Position numbers and translations under genes: made by a program. From Austropuccinia psidii (taxonomy: Eukaryota; Basidiomycota; Pucciniomycetes; Pucciniales; Sphaerophragmiaceae), in assembly GCA_023105745.1 (NCBI GenBank), contig JALGQZ010000005.1, positions 63,230,019 to 63,294,018 on the forward strand: a DNA stretch of 64,000 bases, given 5' to 3'. Positions 21,303 through 33,600 of this stretch are shown here, in pieces. The notes below the pieces were generated by a model that saw nothing but the letters and a program-made list of their open reading frames with translations, had not been told where the DNA came from and ran no database searches. Position 1 is the first letter of the stretch. Each line of letters opens with the position of its first letter.

Positions 21303-21661
21303 GACTTGGAGCACTTTCTCAAAACGCTCATCCTTCTTTCTCCAAAAGTATCTTTTTATGTTGGAAAGTGGAACTCCTGGATGTTTGCATTGCTTTGTCC
21401 CAAGGAAAAATTAACAAAACTTTGAAGACCTAGGGTTAAAGTGTTGGAAACCTGTTTACCCTTAATCAAGTACTCATTAAAAGGTGGATCCAAGAGTTCA
21501 AATTCCTTGTACCCATCATAGGTTTGGAAGGAATCAAAGTGGCCAGAAAAAGTCATGGACCAGGGTGAACCCAATCAACTGAAGATTCCAGACCCACAAA
21601 GAACAGATGGTGGCAGAAAAGAAGGAGAAGATTAAATGAGTTAAGTCATTTTGGAACTCAT
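21303..21661 (-). pseudogene. Antisense spliced gene of element 2, 5' part
   Basis: Reads on the minus strand from the ATG at 21661: MSSKMT, then stops, SSPSFLPPSVLCGSGIF, LGSPWSM, GHFDSFQTYDGYKEFELLDPPFNEY and RYFWRKKDERFEKVLQVSD up to the Copia junction. It aligns residue by residue with 28738-29140 of element 3. At least three stops precede residue 30, so this copy is dead. With 15060-15896 it forms one gene interrupted by the Copia. Confidence 0.78.
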
Positions 21662-22558
21662 TTCTAGAGTTATGGAAGCAAAAAGAGTCATTCAGTCAGA
21701 TATGTATGTCAAATCCAAAGAGATATGTATGTCAAATCCAAAGGTCATCAAGGTTCTGCAACCATAACTCCATTTATGGCCCCCTCAAAGGCCTTAATAT
21801 GGTCTACAAGATCCTCTTGGGCCCCAATTAACAAGCCGGGACCTTCCCCTCCACTCAGGAGAGGTTAATCTTCTTTATGGGCCTGGACAACCCTCAATGG
21901 GTCAAAATTACCCTTTCTGGTCCCTTGGACCCCTGGAAACCCAGAAAGCTTGGCCCATGGGGACTCCAATAGCCCCCACAGACTGGGGAGCATGAGCCAT
22001 AGAAACCCAAAATGTCCAAAAATGCCATAAATTTGAGCTTTTACATGAAAGTGGCAGGGACCCAAAATGACCCAAAAGTAATCTTTGGGTCAATTTACTC
22101 AAGAACCATGCGGACAAGACCCCTTATATAAAAATTAAACATATGAAGAATTAGGACTAGATGCAAGGAAAGACTCCAGAAGATTTTGAGGCCAATTTTT
22201 GCAAGGCTATACAACCATAAAGCCAAGATTAATCAAGTTCCAAACGGGAGAAGTTGGCAGCCATCATTTTGGGATATGACCAAAGGACAATGAAGGAAGA
22301 AGAGTTTGAAATAAATGACTCAAGACATGAATAACTTGAAGAAGCTGAAAGTTCACTTAATTTAAGAAGTGGAAAGTGATTAGTGTAAAGAGAAAGGAGC
22401 AAAGAACATGAAGACAGGGAAATTTCAGGATAATGATCAAGAGGGAAAAAAAATAAATATAAAATAATTTCAAAAGGAATTTGGGTATTTAGGGATCAAA
22501 ATCAACAGGGTGAGGGTATCATGGTGTTCAGGAGACCACCATTTTCAATAGGGAATAC
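21662..22558. other. Element 2 region between antisense gene and 3' LTR
   Basis: Non-coding, homologous in part to 27889-28737. It should contain the promoter of the antisense gene (upstream of 21661 on the minus strand) and the polypurine tract of the element just before 22559 (CATTTTCAATAGGGAATAC, decayed from CACTTTCAAGAGGGGGAT). A CTTTGGGTC and CATTTTTGG-type motif block near 22005-22080 corresponds to the GGCATTTTTGGC block upstream of the element 3 copy. Confidence 0.55.
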
Positions 22559-24724
22559 TGTCACAGCCACTATACAGGGGGAAGGGCATTCAACCTTAAC
22601 CTCACTCAACCTCACCAAACCAGGAGTCCAATGTGTGTATGAGTCATCATTTGAAGAGAATCTTCTTTCTGAAACATGCATACAGTTTGGCTCATCAATA
22701 CAGCCTTTGAACACTTGTACAGGTTGGATTCACCAAATACAGTTTGGGATTCACAAGTCTGAAACTGTATGATCACTCAACTCCACCACACCTCTTGTAC
22801 AGACCCTGTACATCCATACAGGGTCTGTATCATTAAAATCAATTGAAATCAAGATTCCTCTCAAGAAAATTCACTCTTTGAATCAGGGCTGGTGGATCCT
22901 CACATATACCAGCCCCTCTCTCTGTCAGGCTGAGTCTATGATGAAGCTAAAGAAGACTAATTTCAAGCTTTAACTATGACTGTGACATGGTGAAAATAAT
23001 AAAAAAAGAGTTTTTTGATGATGAGGTATACAAGGATTTACTATTGAGGAATAGTGGTGGTGAGCGCTGTTGAAATCCTTGGGTGCAATAATTATCAGTT
23101 TGTTTACTATAATAGCTACTACAATAATTAATATTGAAATTATAAACTGTTTATTTTCCAAGAGTATAGCTGTTTTTGACATCTGTACTACATAGGAATG
23201 CAAGAACAGGATGAGGAAACCTTTTGTGGTGGAGAAAAGGCCCCTTTTTATTTTAAGCTTAGGTGAAAAAGTCTTCTAGACCTTTCCACATAAAGGAAGT
23301 GAAGATTTTTCACTTCCAAGGACTGGATTGTGGTTTTCACAAGGTCTGCATATTCTGTATTGGGCTCAGATGTGGTTTTGAAACCAAATTCAGGAAGTTT
23401 TCACCAATACAGGGTGAAGATCTTCATCTGGGGACCACACAGCCCTCTTCTGACATGTATGACACATACAATGCTGTAAAGAACTTTTATGGGACCCAAT
23501 TATTGAATGAACTATGAGGTATTGAAGTTTAAACATTCTTTTTTGCCTATTTGACACTTCATACTCATGATTATGGGATATTATCCCATGGTAAGGCTGT
23601 ATTGGTCTCACTGAGAGATTTTGACCTTAAATCTGCCATAACTTTGTCAGTTTCTGAGATATCAAGCTCAACGTTGGTTAATTTTGTATCCCTGGATGTT
23701 CTCTACAAAATGGTACCTCATTTGATATGGCTATCATTAAATATAGCAAAGGTATGCCATGTGCAAGATTGTTTGTACATATATATGATTTGCTTAAAAT
23801 CTGTATAGAGCTTGTTTGCCCCATAACCTTTGTTCTACATGGGATATGGGAAAATTTATGGCACCATAAGATACCCACGATTTTGCTCTTTCTGAAAAGA
23901 CCCCATATTAGGTATCTCACACTAAAGCTGTAGACGTTAGATGAGAGGTTAATATTTTATTCACCCTTATTTGTACTTATTTTGGCCATAGCTCCTATAG
24001 TTCTGGTGTTAGCTCAATTTGGCTAGTACAATTGGGTAGCCCTGACTTAGAAATTCAATTTAAATACCCATTTGATTGGGTTAAGCCTCTTCCTCTAGAT
24101 TCAAGATGAGAGGTGAAAAATAAGGTTTATGCTCAGCAACAACTTTGAGCAGGAATAACTTTGTTATTCCTTTTCCTATGATGGTGGGACTTGTGTATTT
24201 TAAAATTGGTGAGTTTCCTTTTTCGTTTGATGCCTTTTGAGCTGATTTGGCTCAGCTCCATGTTTTGGTGGTATCTTGGCTTTACCATTGGTTTATGGTA
24301 TTTGGCTGTCATGCTTGTGCTGTGGTTTGGAGTCACTGGCTGACACTCTCTCCCCCTTGGGACTTTCACCCAGGTGATTAATATATTTGATTTATTGTTT
24401 TATAAATATTCTTATTCTTATTTGTATGAAGCTGTTTGTTGCATCTCCTCACCTGTTCAGTAGAGTTATGGTGGCCATATCCTTATTTACCCTTCTCTTT
24501 CTTTTTGAAAGGTTGAAACAGTGGACTTGGACTCTTTTATGCTCGGTTCTTTTTTTTTTACTCTTATTATTTTTTTTGCTGCTTTTTTATATTGAATTTC
24601 ATTAGAAATATCACTATTATTACACTTTTAAGTGTATTAACTCTTATTCCAGCTGAGCCCTCCATCAGTGTGTTCCAGTTTACTGAGGGCCAGGCCCTCT
24701 TCACTTAGGAGAGCCTCTGTGACA
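22559..24724 (+). mobile_element. LTR-A copy 2: 3' LTR of element 2, interrupted
   Basis: Starts TGTCACAGCC and ends CTCTGTGACA. Without the LTR-B insert (22923-24345 plus one duplication) it is about 738 bp, close to the 700-761 bp of the other standard copies. The right side abuts LTR-C sequence of element 4, so element 2 appears to have inserted into that LTR. Confidence 0.88.
22923..24345 (-). mobile_element. Solo LTR-B nested in LTR-A copy 2
   Basis: 1423 bp, reading TGTCAGGCTGAGTC to GACTGGCTGACA-type end on the plus strand; relative to the 3' LTR of element C it is inverted. Flanked by CTCTC on both sides (22918-22922, 24346-24350). No internal coding, hence a solo LTR left by recombination between two LTRs. 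Confidence 0.92.
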
Positions 24725-25378
24725 ATAATCCAGTTCAAATTTCAATATTCAATCAATGTTGAATAAAGCTTAATAGAGGTCAAAAATCCTCTAATACAGG
24801 TGAAAGATTTAATGGAGTCCTTGTGGATCCCAAAAAGGTGGGTAACTCGGCTTTATTTGGCCTTTTTCCGTTTTCCCACCTTTCTGGGTGGATTTTGCCC
24901 TTTTATTTATTTAAAGAAATACTATGGGCTTAAATCAATTTAAGTTTTTACCTCACAGGATTTACATCCTGCATGGAAAACCCTTAGCCAGTTGAAAAAA
25001 TATACACCACACCTCAATTTTAACTAAATTTTGGTAATTTTGCATAAGCCTTATGAAAAATTAACTTTAAATTTAAAATTACCAGCTTCAAAGTTTTAAA
25101 TTAAAACTTTTATATTTTATATTGATACTTTGAGATTCTCAAACCTTCCAATAACATAAGAAATAACCATTTTTGGTCATAACACCCTATGGGTCTACCC
25201 TAGGCTATTTTTGGTGTAGAATTCAAAAATGTAATAATAATTATAGCTTTGTTTATCAAAAAAACGATATACTCATTTTTTGTTATTTTTTTAATAAAAT
25301 TAATAATTCTGTTCAATACTAAATCAACCATAGAGGAAGTTATTTGTGGTCTTATTGGTATGTCATACATACCTCACA
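24725..25378 (-). mobile_element. LTR-C fragment (5' part) of minus-strand Gypsy element 4
   Basis: Reverse complement begins TGTGAGGTATGT at 25378 and matches the start of the LTR-C family (compare 45590-46110 and 36400-36540, including the GGTGGGAAA and GGCCTTTTTCCG-type block). It stops at the junction with LTR-A copy 2, which interrupts it. Confidence 0.75.
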
Positions 25379-25453
25379 GGATCACATTCCTTATCACCAA
25401 AATATTTTACTACAATGTTTTGCTGAATAGTATACCCCCAAGTTAATTGGGGT
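25379..25453 (-). other. Polypurine tract and hairpin upstream of LTR-C in element 4
   Basis: On the minus strand: a stem-forming CCCCAATTAACTTGGGGG followed by TATACTATTCA, then GGTGATAAGG just before TGTGAGG. The same order (hairpin, TATACTATTCA, GGTGGTAGGG tract, LTR) occurs at 44591-44667 in element B, so it is a conserved 3' feature of this family. Confidence 0.65.
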
Positions 25454-25458
25454 AATAT

Positions 25459-26871
25459 TTTCAAGCTGAGTCTATAAAGAAGTGGTAATAAATGTACTTA
25501 CAACTTGTAATGTGACTGTGACACAGATAATTAATGATAAAAAAAGTTTTTATATAATGGTGTAAGGGCTTTAATATTGTGTAATAGTGGTGGTGAGCAC
25601 TTCTGAAAGCCCTGGGTGCAGTCTTACAAGTTGGATTACTATGATAAGAGCTAAAATATTGAAGATTTAAAGTATACCTGTTTATTTTACTAGAGTATAA
25701 CTGTTTTGACAGTTTTACTATGTAGGAATTAAAGAGAAGTATGAGGGTTCCTTTTAAGGCAGAGAAAAGGCCTCCTTTTATCCTGAAATGGGGTGGAAAG
25801 GTCCTCTAGACCATCCACGTAGAGGAAGTGAAGAGGTTTCACTTCAGAGTACTAGCTTGTGGTTTTCACAAGGCCTGTATTCTATGTATTGGGCTCAGAT
25901 GTGGTTTTGAAACCACATCTGGGCAGCTTTCCCCAATACAGGGTGAAGATTTTCATCTGGGGACCACACAGCCCTCTTCTAATGTGTATGACATGTAGAA
26001 AGCTGTAAAGAACCTCTATAGGACCCTGGTATTGAATGAAATATGAGGTATTTAAGTATAAACAAGCTTCTTTGTCTATTTGAAACCTCATAATCATAGT
26101 TATGTGATAGTATCCCACAGTAAAGATTTATTGGCTAAACTGTGGGATTTTAACCTTAAACCGCCTATAAATTTGTCCATTCTTGAGATATTGAGCTCAT
26201 ACTTGGCTCATTGTGTAGCCCTGGATTCAATATAAACACTGGTGTCTATTTGATATGGCTAACATTAAATATGGCAAAGCTATACCATGTTCAGCTTTTG
26301 TTATCCATATACATTATTTTCTCAAAATCTGTATGGAACTTGATTTCCCCATAGCTTTTGATCTAGAGGAAATATGAAGGAATGGATTACACCATCAGAT
26401 AGACCTGATTGTGCACTTTCCAAAATGACCCCACATTAGGTATCTCACACTAAAGCTGTAGAAGTTATATGAGAGGTGAATATTTTATTCACTCTTATTT
26501 GACCTTATTTTGGGAATAGCTTACATAGTTTTGGTGCTAGCTCAGTGTGGCTAGTACCATTGGATAGCCCTAACTTAGAGATTCACTTTAAATACCCATT
26601 TTCTGGGTTTAAGACTCTTCTTCTGGATTTTAGATGAGAGGTGAAAATTAAGGTTTATGCTCAACAACTTCTTTGAGCAGGAATAACTTTGGAATTATTT
26701 GTCCTATGATTATGGGACTTGTATATTTGGAAGCAGGTTAGTTTCCTCTTTCCTTTAATATCTTTTGAGCTGGTTTGGCACAGTTCATTTTTTGGTGGAA
26801 TTTCACTCTACCATTGGTTTATGGTATGTGGTTGTCATGCTTGTGCTCTGGGTTTGAGCCACAGGCTGACA
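25459..26871 (-). mobile_element. Solo LTR-B inserted in element 4
   Basis: 1413 bp. On the plus strand it starts TTTCAAGCTGAGTC (decayed TGTCAGGCTGAGTC) and ends GGCTGACA. Flanks AATAT (25454-25458) and GGTAT (26872-26876) look like a duplication altered by two G-to-A changes. It splits the pol end of element 4 from its hairpin and LTR-C. Confidence 0.85.
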
Positions 26872-26876
26872 GGTAT

Positions 26877-27163
26877 AATGCACTGTGCAACCTTTCAACT
26901 TCTAATTTTCAAGTATGTAAAGAACACAATTAGAACATTTTATTGAGGAACTGGTCTTCTTTGATGAATGAATATTCTGAGAAACCTTTTGGAATAACAT
27001 ATTTTAATTTCTGAAAGCCACTCATCTTCATGCAGTGGGTTTCTAAATCTGACAAGTATTCTCTTTCATTTTTTCCCTAAGGAGTTTTTCTTTCAAGACT
27101 TTTTGTACCTTTTTCTCTTAAATTTGAAAAGGTGGTGGTACCTCCAAAAGTTTTTGATGTCTC
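26877..27163 (-). pseudogene. Gypsy element 4 pol C-terminus (chromodomain-like end)
   Basis: Minus-strand remnants KVLKEKLLREK, NEREYLS-type and ETHCMKMSGFQK-type segments match the C-terminal KERRLGVKNEREYL-to-EWLSESKI end of element B pol (44370-44480), followed by the same trailing sequence (GTTCTTTACATACTT). It is truncated upstream by LTR-A copy 3 of element 3 at 27164. Confidence 0.65.
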
Positions 27164-27888
27164 TGTCACAGGGGCTCTTCAAAGTGAAGAGAACCTGGCA
27201 CTCAGTAAACTGGAACTCACTTATGCACGGCTTGGGGATCAAATAAAATTGGGAGTACACCTAAGAGTGCAAACAATATGAGATTGCTAATAGAATGAAT
27301 ATAAGAAAATTAGAAACAAAGATAATAAAAGTAAGAATAGAAGGGCAAACCACAAACAACTCCAAGTCCACTGTTTCAACCTGTCAGAAAGGGAGAAAGG
27401 GGTTAATAAGGATATGGCCACCACAACTCCACTTAAAAGGTGAGGGAAATATTCAAAGATTAACTTAATATCAATAAATATAATACTTAAAAAATAATAG
27501 TCAGAATATTTATAAAATGATAAATCAACTATATCAATTAACTGGGGAAAAATCCCCAGAGGGTGGAAGAGGGGCTGTTATATGTTAGAATCCACCAGCC
27601 CTGCCCCAAAGAGTGAATTTCCTTGAGAGGATTATTGGTTTGAATTTCTTTGGATAATACAGGCCCTGTAAAAGAGGTGTGGTGGAGTTGGGTGATCATA
27701 CAGTTTCAGTCTTGTGAATCCAACCTGTACAAGTATTGACAGGCTGTATTGATGAACCAAGCTGTATGCATGTTTCAGAAAGAAGATTTGCTGAAACTTA
27801 TTTCTGATATTCATACTGGATTTTCTTTTTTCAAAAGTCTGAGTGGGTTTAAAATTGAATAACCTTACACCTGATAGTGGTTGTGACA
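27164..27888 (-). mobile_element. LTR-A copy 3: 3' LTR of minus-strand chromovirus element 3
   Basis: 725 bp, TGTCACAGGGGC to GGTTGTGACA on the plus strand, inverted relative to copies 1 and 2. The sequence right after it (27889 on) is the reverse complement of the conserved polypurine tract, so it is the 3' LTR of element 3 rather than a solo LTR. The 5' LTR of element 3 is not in the window. Confidence 0.88.
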
Positions 27889-28737
27889 GAATCCCCCTCT
27901 TGAAAGTGGTGGGCTACTGAATGCCATAATAACCTGTCGCTCTTGAGTGTCTTCCACAATTCCTAACAAAGTTGCTAACAAATTAGATTTTAATCTTATT
28001 TTGCTCTTGATCATTATCATAAAATTCTTCTTTTCCATCCTCCTTGTTTCATCTTCCTTTCATTTAAAAAAATCTTATTCATTAAGTGAGTGATTCCTCT
28101 TTCTTGAGTTATTTCCTACTTGAATTCTTTCTGCTTGAATCAAGGAGGGTATGTGGAAATGGGCTGAATCCCCAAATGGAGGCCACCATAACCTCCAGCT
28201 TGAAAAATGGTTCAGGATAGCTATATGAATGCCAAGCCACCCCCAAGAATTGGCCCTAACTTCTTAAGGTCTTTTCTTGCACCAATTCCTTCCATATGCA
28301 TATTAAGAAGGGGTCTTGTCCCCTTTCTGGGCTTTTGGGGCCCAAATGGGATTTTGAGGTCATTTAGGGGCATCATGGCTTGTTTTGGTCCTTGCCATAT
28401 CATGCCACCTCTTCTTGAAATATGGAATTTTGGGCATTTTTGGCATTTCTGGCCATTTTGGCCATGTTTTTGATTGTTATGCCCCACAGCCCGTGCACCA
28501 CGGTCCATAGGCATCAGTCTGCAGTAGATTGGGGCAATTGAAGTTCCCCTGGGCCTAATTTTGAAGGGGTTACCAAGGGCCAAGCATGATGTTGGTGGCC
28601 AAATTGGCCCATATGTCCTGCACTGCTGAGACTAGTCCAGGCCCATAATTGAGCATGGCACCCAGAACCTTGATGTTATTTAGAGATTTTATATGCATAT
28701 CTGACTCCTTGACTCTTTTTCTTCCATAGGTCCAGAA
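27889..28737. other. Element 3 polypurine tract and upstream region of the antisense gene
   Basis: 27889-27912 is the reverse complement of the GAAAG-less tract CACTTTCAAGAGGGGGATTC. The remainder is non-coding, with a GGGCATTTTTGGCATTTCTGG block at about 28430-28455, and presumably carries the promoter of the plus-strand gene at 28738. Confidence 0.55.
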
Positions 28738-29964
28738 ATGAGTTCCAAGCTGACTGGACTTACTGAATCTTCCCCTTCTGTTCTGCTGCCATCTGTACTT
28801 TGTGGTTTGGGAATCTTCAGCTGGCTGGGTTCACCTTGGTCCATGGCTTCTTTGTGTCATTTTGATCCTACTCAAACTTATGATGGGTACAAGGCAGTAG
28901 AAGTCTTTGATCCTGCCTTTAATGAGTTCTTGAAGAAGGGGAAACAGTGTTTCAAGCATTGTAATCCCTTCCCCCCAAAGTTAAATCCCTGTTTTGTTGG
29001 GGAGAAAGCTTGTCAATGTCCAGGGGCTCCAATTTACAGTGTCAGGAGGTATCTGTGGAGTAAAGAGGATGGTCCTTTTGAGAAAGAGTTCCCAGCTCCA
29101 GAGGCTCCTACTCCTGATGGTACTTCAGGGTATTACAGCTGTAAGTATGGTCAATTTTTTTGAATGATCATGATACTGATATCTTGAATTAGTGACTGGT
29201 TCCAGGAAGAGGGATCTGGCTAGGTGCACCAATGTTGGGGGCCCCATTCCTGTCAGTGGTAGGCCAGTTTATTCCAGTTCAGAGGTCCCCATTTCCAGGG
29301 TCAACAGCCAAGGTGTGGTGAAGAGACTGAGAAGAATTTCCAATTCACCCACTGATCCCAATGCTGAAGGTAGTGATGATCTGGATGGTGAAGTTGAGGT
29401 TGTACCTAATTCTATTGGCCACCAATCCAGTTCTTCAACTTCTCAACCTGCTTCCAGATGATTTTTAAGTCAAGTAATTACAAGTACCACCAGAAATTTC
29501 CAACCAGTCCTTTTCATCATTCCATCCTATATTCCTCCTCCTTCACCAAATCTTTCCACTTCCAGGCCTGCCTTGGTTTCACCAGTTAGGCCATCACCCC
29601 TTCCTGACCCCAGAAATTCTCCAATGATAACCTCCCAACAGCTATAAACTGTGTCCAGCTCCAGTAGAAAAAGAGAGGATCACTCTCCTTTGCCATTTCC
29701 TTCCTCCTAAGTATTTCAGCAAAGAGAATGTTGGCCTATCCGGGTTACCAGAGAAGATTCAAATATTGCAAATGAAGGCAAGATGCTATGACCAGGTTGC
29801 TTAAAAGGGTTGACAGAAATAGTAGAGAGGTAATTAATTATCCTAATGATAGGATGATCACTGGTACTGCTTCTTATGAGATGGCTGGTAAATTTGCATG
29901 GTATGAGGATGAATTTATTAATGATTCTCAGAGAACCTTTGATGATTTGGTTAGAGATGACTAG
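28738..29964 (+). pseudogene. Antisense spliced gene of element 3 (cysteine-containing, unknown function)
   Basis: Exon 1 28738-29140 and exon 2 from 29193 join in frame across a 52-nt intron (GTAAGT to TTAG), giving SGYY then SLTGSRKRD. Exon 1 encodes MSSKLTGLTESSPS, FDPTQTYDGYKAVEVFDP, a cysteine-bearing stretch (GKQCFKHCNP, NPCFVGEKACQC) and RRYLWSKEDGPFEKEFP. Exon 2 encodes a GVVKRLRRISNSP basic patch, an acidic run, proline and serine-rich spacers and a C-terminal RVDRNSREVI...FAWYEDEFIND domain ending TAG at 29962-29964. Stops at 29459 and after 29640 and a frameshift near 29790 inactivate it. Related proteins, as I remember them, show C-x2-C-x6-C-x10-C-x2-C-x6-C spacing like a Zn2Cys6 cluster; several of those cysteines are lost here. 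The gene is convergent with element 3 pol, exactly as in element 2. Confidence 0.8.
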
Positions 29965-30689
29965 TTTCCTTTTACTTGTTTGTGTTTGGTTTGAATTCTA
30001 TCTCCAATCTTATAACTACTAAAACTAACATAAATGGAACCTCCCAATAAATGATATAGGAGGGGATAGAAAAGAAAATTAAGTGAAAGAGAAAGTGAAG
30101 AAGGAAAAAGAAAAGGTGAATAAAATTCTGAGAGGTGTCCTTCTTGTGGTGAGTGGCTTGAATTTTGGCCATAAATTTTCCTGAAAGATAAAAACAAGCA
30201 TCTTTTACTCACAGATTGGCCAAAGTTTTTTTTACAAGAAGTAGAGATCCTTAGAGATGCATACCAGGAGATGGAACTTACTTTCATAACTTCCACTCCC
30301 CACCAAGCACCATAAAAAATAGAAAACTTTTCCATGAATAAATTTGAGTTAAATAATGTCTTGAATGATTATAAATGACATAATTAAGCTTTTCCATTAA
30401 TGATTTCAAGTTAAAGAATGTCTTAAATAATGATAAATGACATAATTGGGGAAAAGGAAAATAAAGAAGGAAGGAACAATTTGGCTATATCTTGATGAAA
30501 GGAAAAAATTTGAGGGTATTGATGTTTCAAGGCCTTCTAAAGCTTTCCAAAGAAATTTGAAAGTGCTCACAAAGGGCCCAGGGTGAAGTTTACAGCATAT
30601 TTGGTTAGAATACCCCCTTAAAGGTACATGCCAGGAGAGGAACTTACTTTCAGATCTTCTACTCCCCACCAAGAACCATGAAATAAAGC
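29965..30689 (-). repeat. Element 3 3' UTR with the two intron-like modules
   Basis: Minus-strand copies of the duplicated module: ATGAAAGTAAGTTCCATCTCC near 30292-30258 with a TTTCAGG end near 30175, and CTGAAAGTAAGTTCCTCTCC near 30655 downward. They lie between pol and the convergent gene, as in element 2. Confidence 0.55.
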
Positions 30690-33600
30690 TCTTGAGGTAT
30701 TTAGGCCAGGCTTGTTAGGGTACAAGGTGTGGAAGTTCTTGACAAGGTCTGGTGAGTTGGTAGGGCTGGAAACTGGTTCCCAAGTTTTTCTTTCTGGGTA
30801 TTCACTGAATCCTTTCCACTCTAAAAGATACTAGAATTTACCTCTCTTGAGTTTTGAGTCTAGAACCTGAGCCACTTCCTATTCCTCCTGCTCCTTCACT
30901 AACACTTGTGGTGGTGGAGATTGATATTGGTTTGGAATAGTTGATTGCTTGACTGGTTTTGATAAGGAAACATGGAACACAGGGCAAACTGATCTGCATT
31001 TTTGAGGCATCTTGAGGTGATATGCATGGCTGAAAATCTTCTTCAAGACTTCAAAGGGTCTCAACCATCTTATTTCATGCTTCTTGGCGGGTCTTGCAGT
31101 CTTTATATTTTCTGAGGCTAGCCATCATTTTTCCCCAGGTTGGAAATCAGGTGGAATTGTCTTAATTCTATCTGCATACTTCTTAAATTGCCTTATTGCT
31201 GACTCCAATTTTCCTTTGACTACTTCCTTTACTGATTGGAGTTTTGTCAATAACTTTCAAGCAGGTGTTTTGTCAGAAATTTGAGTTGAATAAAATCTGG
31301 GATTTCTTCCATAAATGGTGATAAAAGGTGATTTCTTAGTTGATTAATGTTCTGCATTATTGTAGGCAAATTCAGCAAGAGGGAGTCAGATGTTCCAATC
31401 ATCTTGATGGTAACTGACATACATCCAAAGATACTGTTCCAGAATCTGATTTACCCTCTCTTTATGCCCACCTGCTTCAGAATGCAAAGCAATTGAAAGA
31501 TCTCTTGATATCTTGAGCTGCTGACATAATTGAATCTAGAATGATGAAACAAATAATGAACCTCTATCACTAACAATACTGACTTGGAGGCCATGCTTGG
31601 AAGAGACCTGACTGAGGAAGATTTGAGCTAAGTCCAAGGAAGTAATTTCTTAATAATTTTGAATTAATATTGCCATTTTTGAGAATCTGTCCACAACTCC
31701 TAAGATTCAGTCAAAGTTTTTGGACAATGGAAATCAAGTGATAACGTCCATTGATGCGTAATTCCAAGGACAAGATGGAATTTGAAGACGCTTGAGTAAT
31801 CCAAACTTCTAATGATGAAGGTTCTTGTTTCTTGAACATTGCTGAAATGAGGACACATAGTACTTGATGATTTGATTCATTCCAGCCCAATGAAAATTCC
31901 TCTTGATGAGCTTGAGAGTCTTCTCCTGGCCAGGGTGGCCAGCCAATGGTGGGTCATGATGCTTTTGAATAATGTCCAATTGCAGCTCTTTATTGCTTAT
32001 AATAACCACTCTGTCTTTGAATAAAAGTAACTTGGCTTGAGGTTCAAGAGAATAATCTGGTACTGATTCACCTCTTGCTAGTTTCTTGAGTACTTCTTTA
32101 CAGTCTTTGTCTTTCCATAATTCTTTTGGATCTGGTAAACCAGATCTGCAAACATATCTACTATTATTGAAAAGAATCTTGATTCTTGAATTCAACATTG
32201 CTTAAGAATTTGATGAAGGTTTTGAGGATTCTTTCCAATGAATTCCACCCCCTTCTCTGGGTACATGTTGCCACAATGTGATAAGGAATCTGGTAAAGTG
32301 GCCAGTCTGCCTTGGTGGTAAGTGGTAGTAAAGTGAAGCTCAGAGAGAAATTCAGCCTAGAAGGCCTGACAATGACTAAGGAGACATGAAGTAATGAAGA
32401 GGAGAATGGTCTTTCAATACTTCAAAAGAATGAGAAAGAGAAAGAAGAAAATCTCTCCAGCTCTTGAGGGCTCCAACTATGCCAAGGAGTCCCTTGTCAG
32501 GAATTTCATAGTTGAGCTCTTCTGGCAGGAGCTTGCAACTATCAAATGCAATTGAATGCTCTCCTGAGTTATTCACCTGAATCAACAAATCACCCAAGGA
32601 ATAATCAGAAGCATCAGTCTCCACAATATTTGGTAGAGAAGGATTCAAATAAGAAAGGATAGGGGAAGTGGTGAATGCTTCTTTTAGTAATTGAAACTTG
32701 CTTAGAGATTCCTCATTGAAGATAAAGGGAGAATATTTTTAAGAAGGGAAGTGAGAGAAGTGATTATTTTGGAGGAATTTCTAATGAAACAGAAATAAAA
32801 ATTGGCAAAGCCAAGAAACAATTGAATAGCCTTAATGGTCTTGGGCTGAGGCCAATTGAGGATATGTTGAACCTTTGAAGAATCCATCTTGAGGCCATCA
32901 CTTGAAACAAGATAGCCAAGTTATTTCACACTTGAGGTATGGAATACACACTTTGAGGCTTTGGAAAACAAATCATTTTCCCTCAGCCTTTGGATGAGAG
33001 CAGTCACATGTTTGACATGTTCCTCCTCAGTGCTTGAGAAGGCCATAATATCATCTAAAGAAACTAAAACAAAGATGTCCAAGGAATCTGCAAGTATATC
33101 ATTTACAAAATTCTGGAATGAAGCAAGAGAATTGGTTAAGGCAAATGGAATCACCAAATACTCATGACTACCATATTTGGTTCTAACAGCATTTAAATTC
33201 TCACCCCCCTCTTTAATTCTCAGGAAATTCTAAGCACCACACAAGTCTATCTTGGAGAAGATAGTGGAACCATTGAAGATGGTGAGAAGCTGGTTCATAG
33301 GAGGGACAGGATAACTGTTCTTCTTAGTTAAAGCATTCAGTTTGTGGTAGTCAACACAAAAACAGAGGCCAATATTCTTTTTCTTAACAAAAAGGACAGG
33401 TCCTCCTGTTTAAGGGGAGCTTGGCCTTATGTAACCTTTCTCTACATTCTCTGAAATTTAGGCACATAGTGTTTCTGAATCTTCATTTTATAAGGAAATG
33501 ATAACACCAAATGGTGGTAGAAGACCCTCCAGCTCAATATTATGATCACAGGCACAGTGTGGAGGAAGTTTCTCTGCTTTCACCTTAGAGAATACATCTA

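Noticed and set aside
28221..28583. A 120-codon minus-strand frame upstream of the antisense gene
   Set aside because: It covers the GGCATTTTTGGC low-complexity block, is not open in the homologous region of element 2 and shows no recognised domain.
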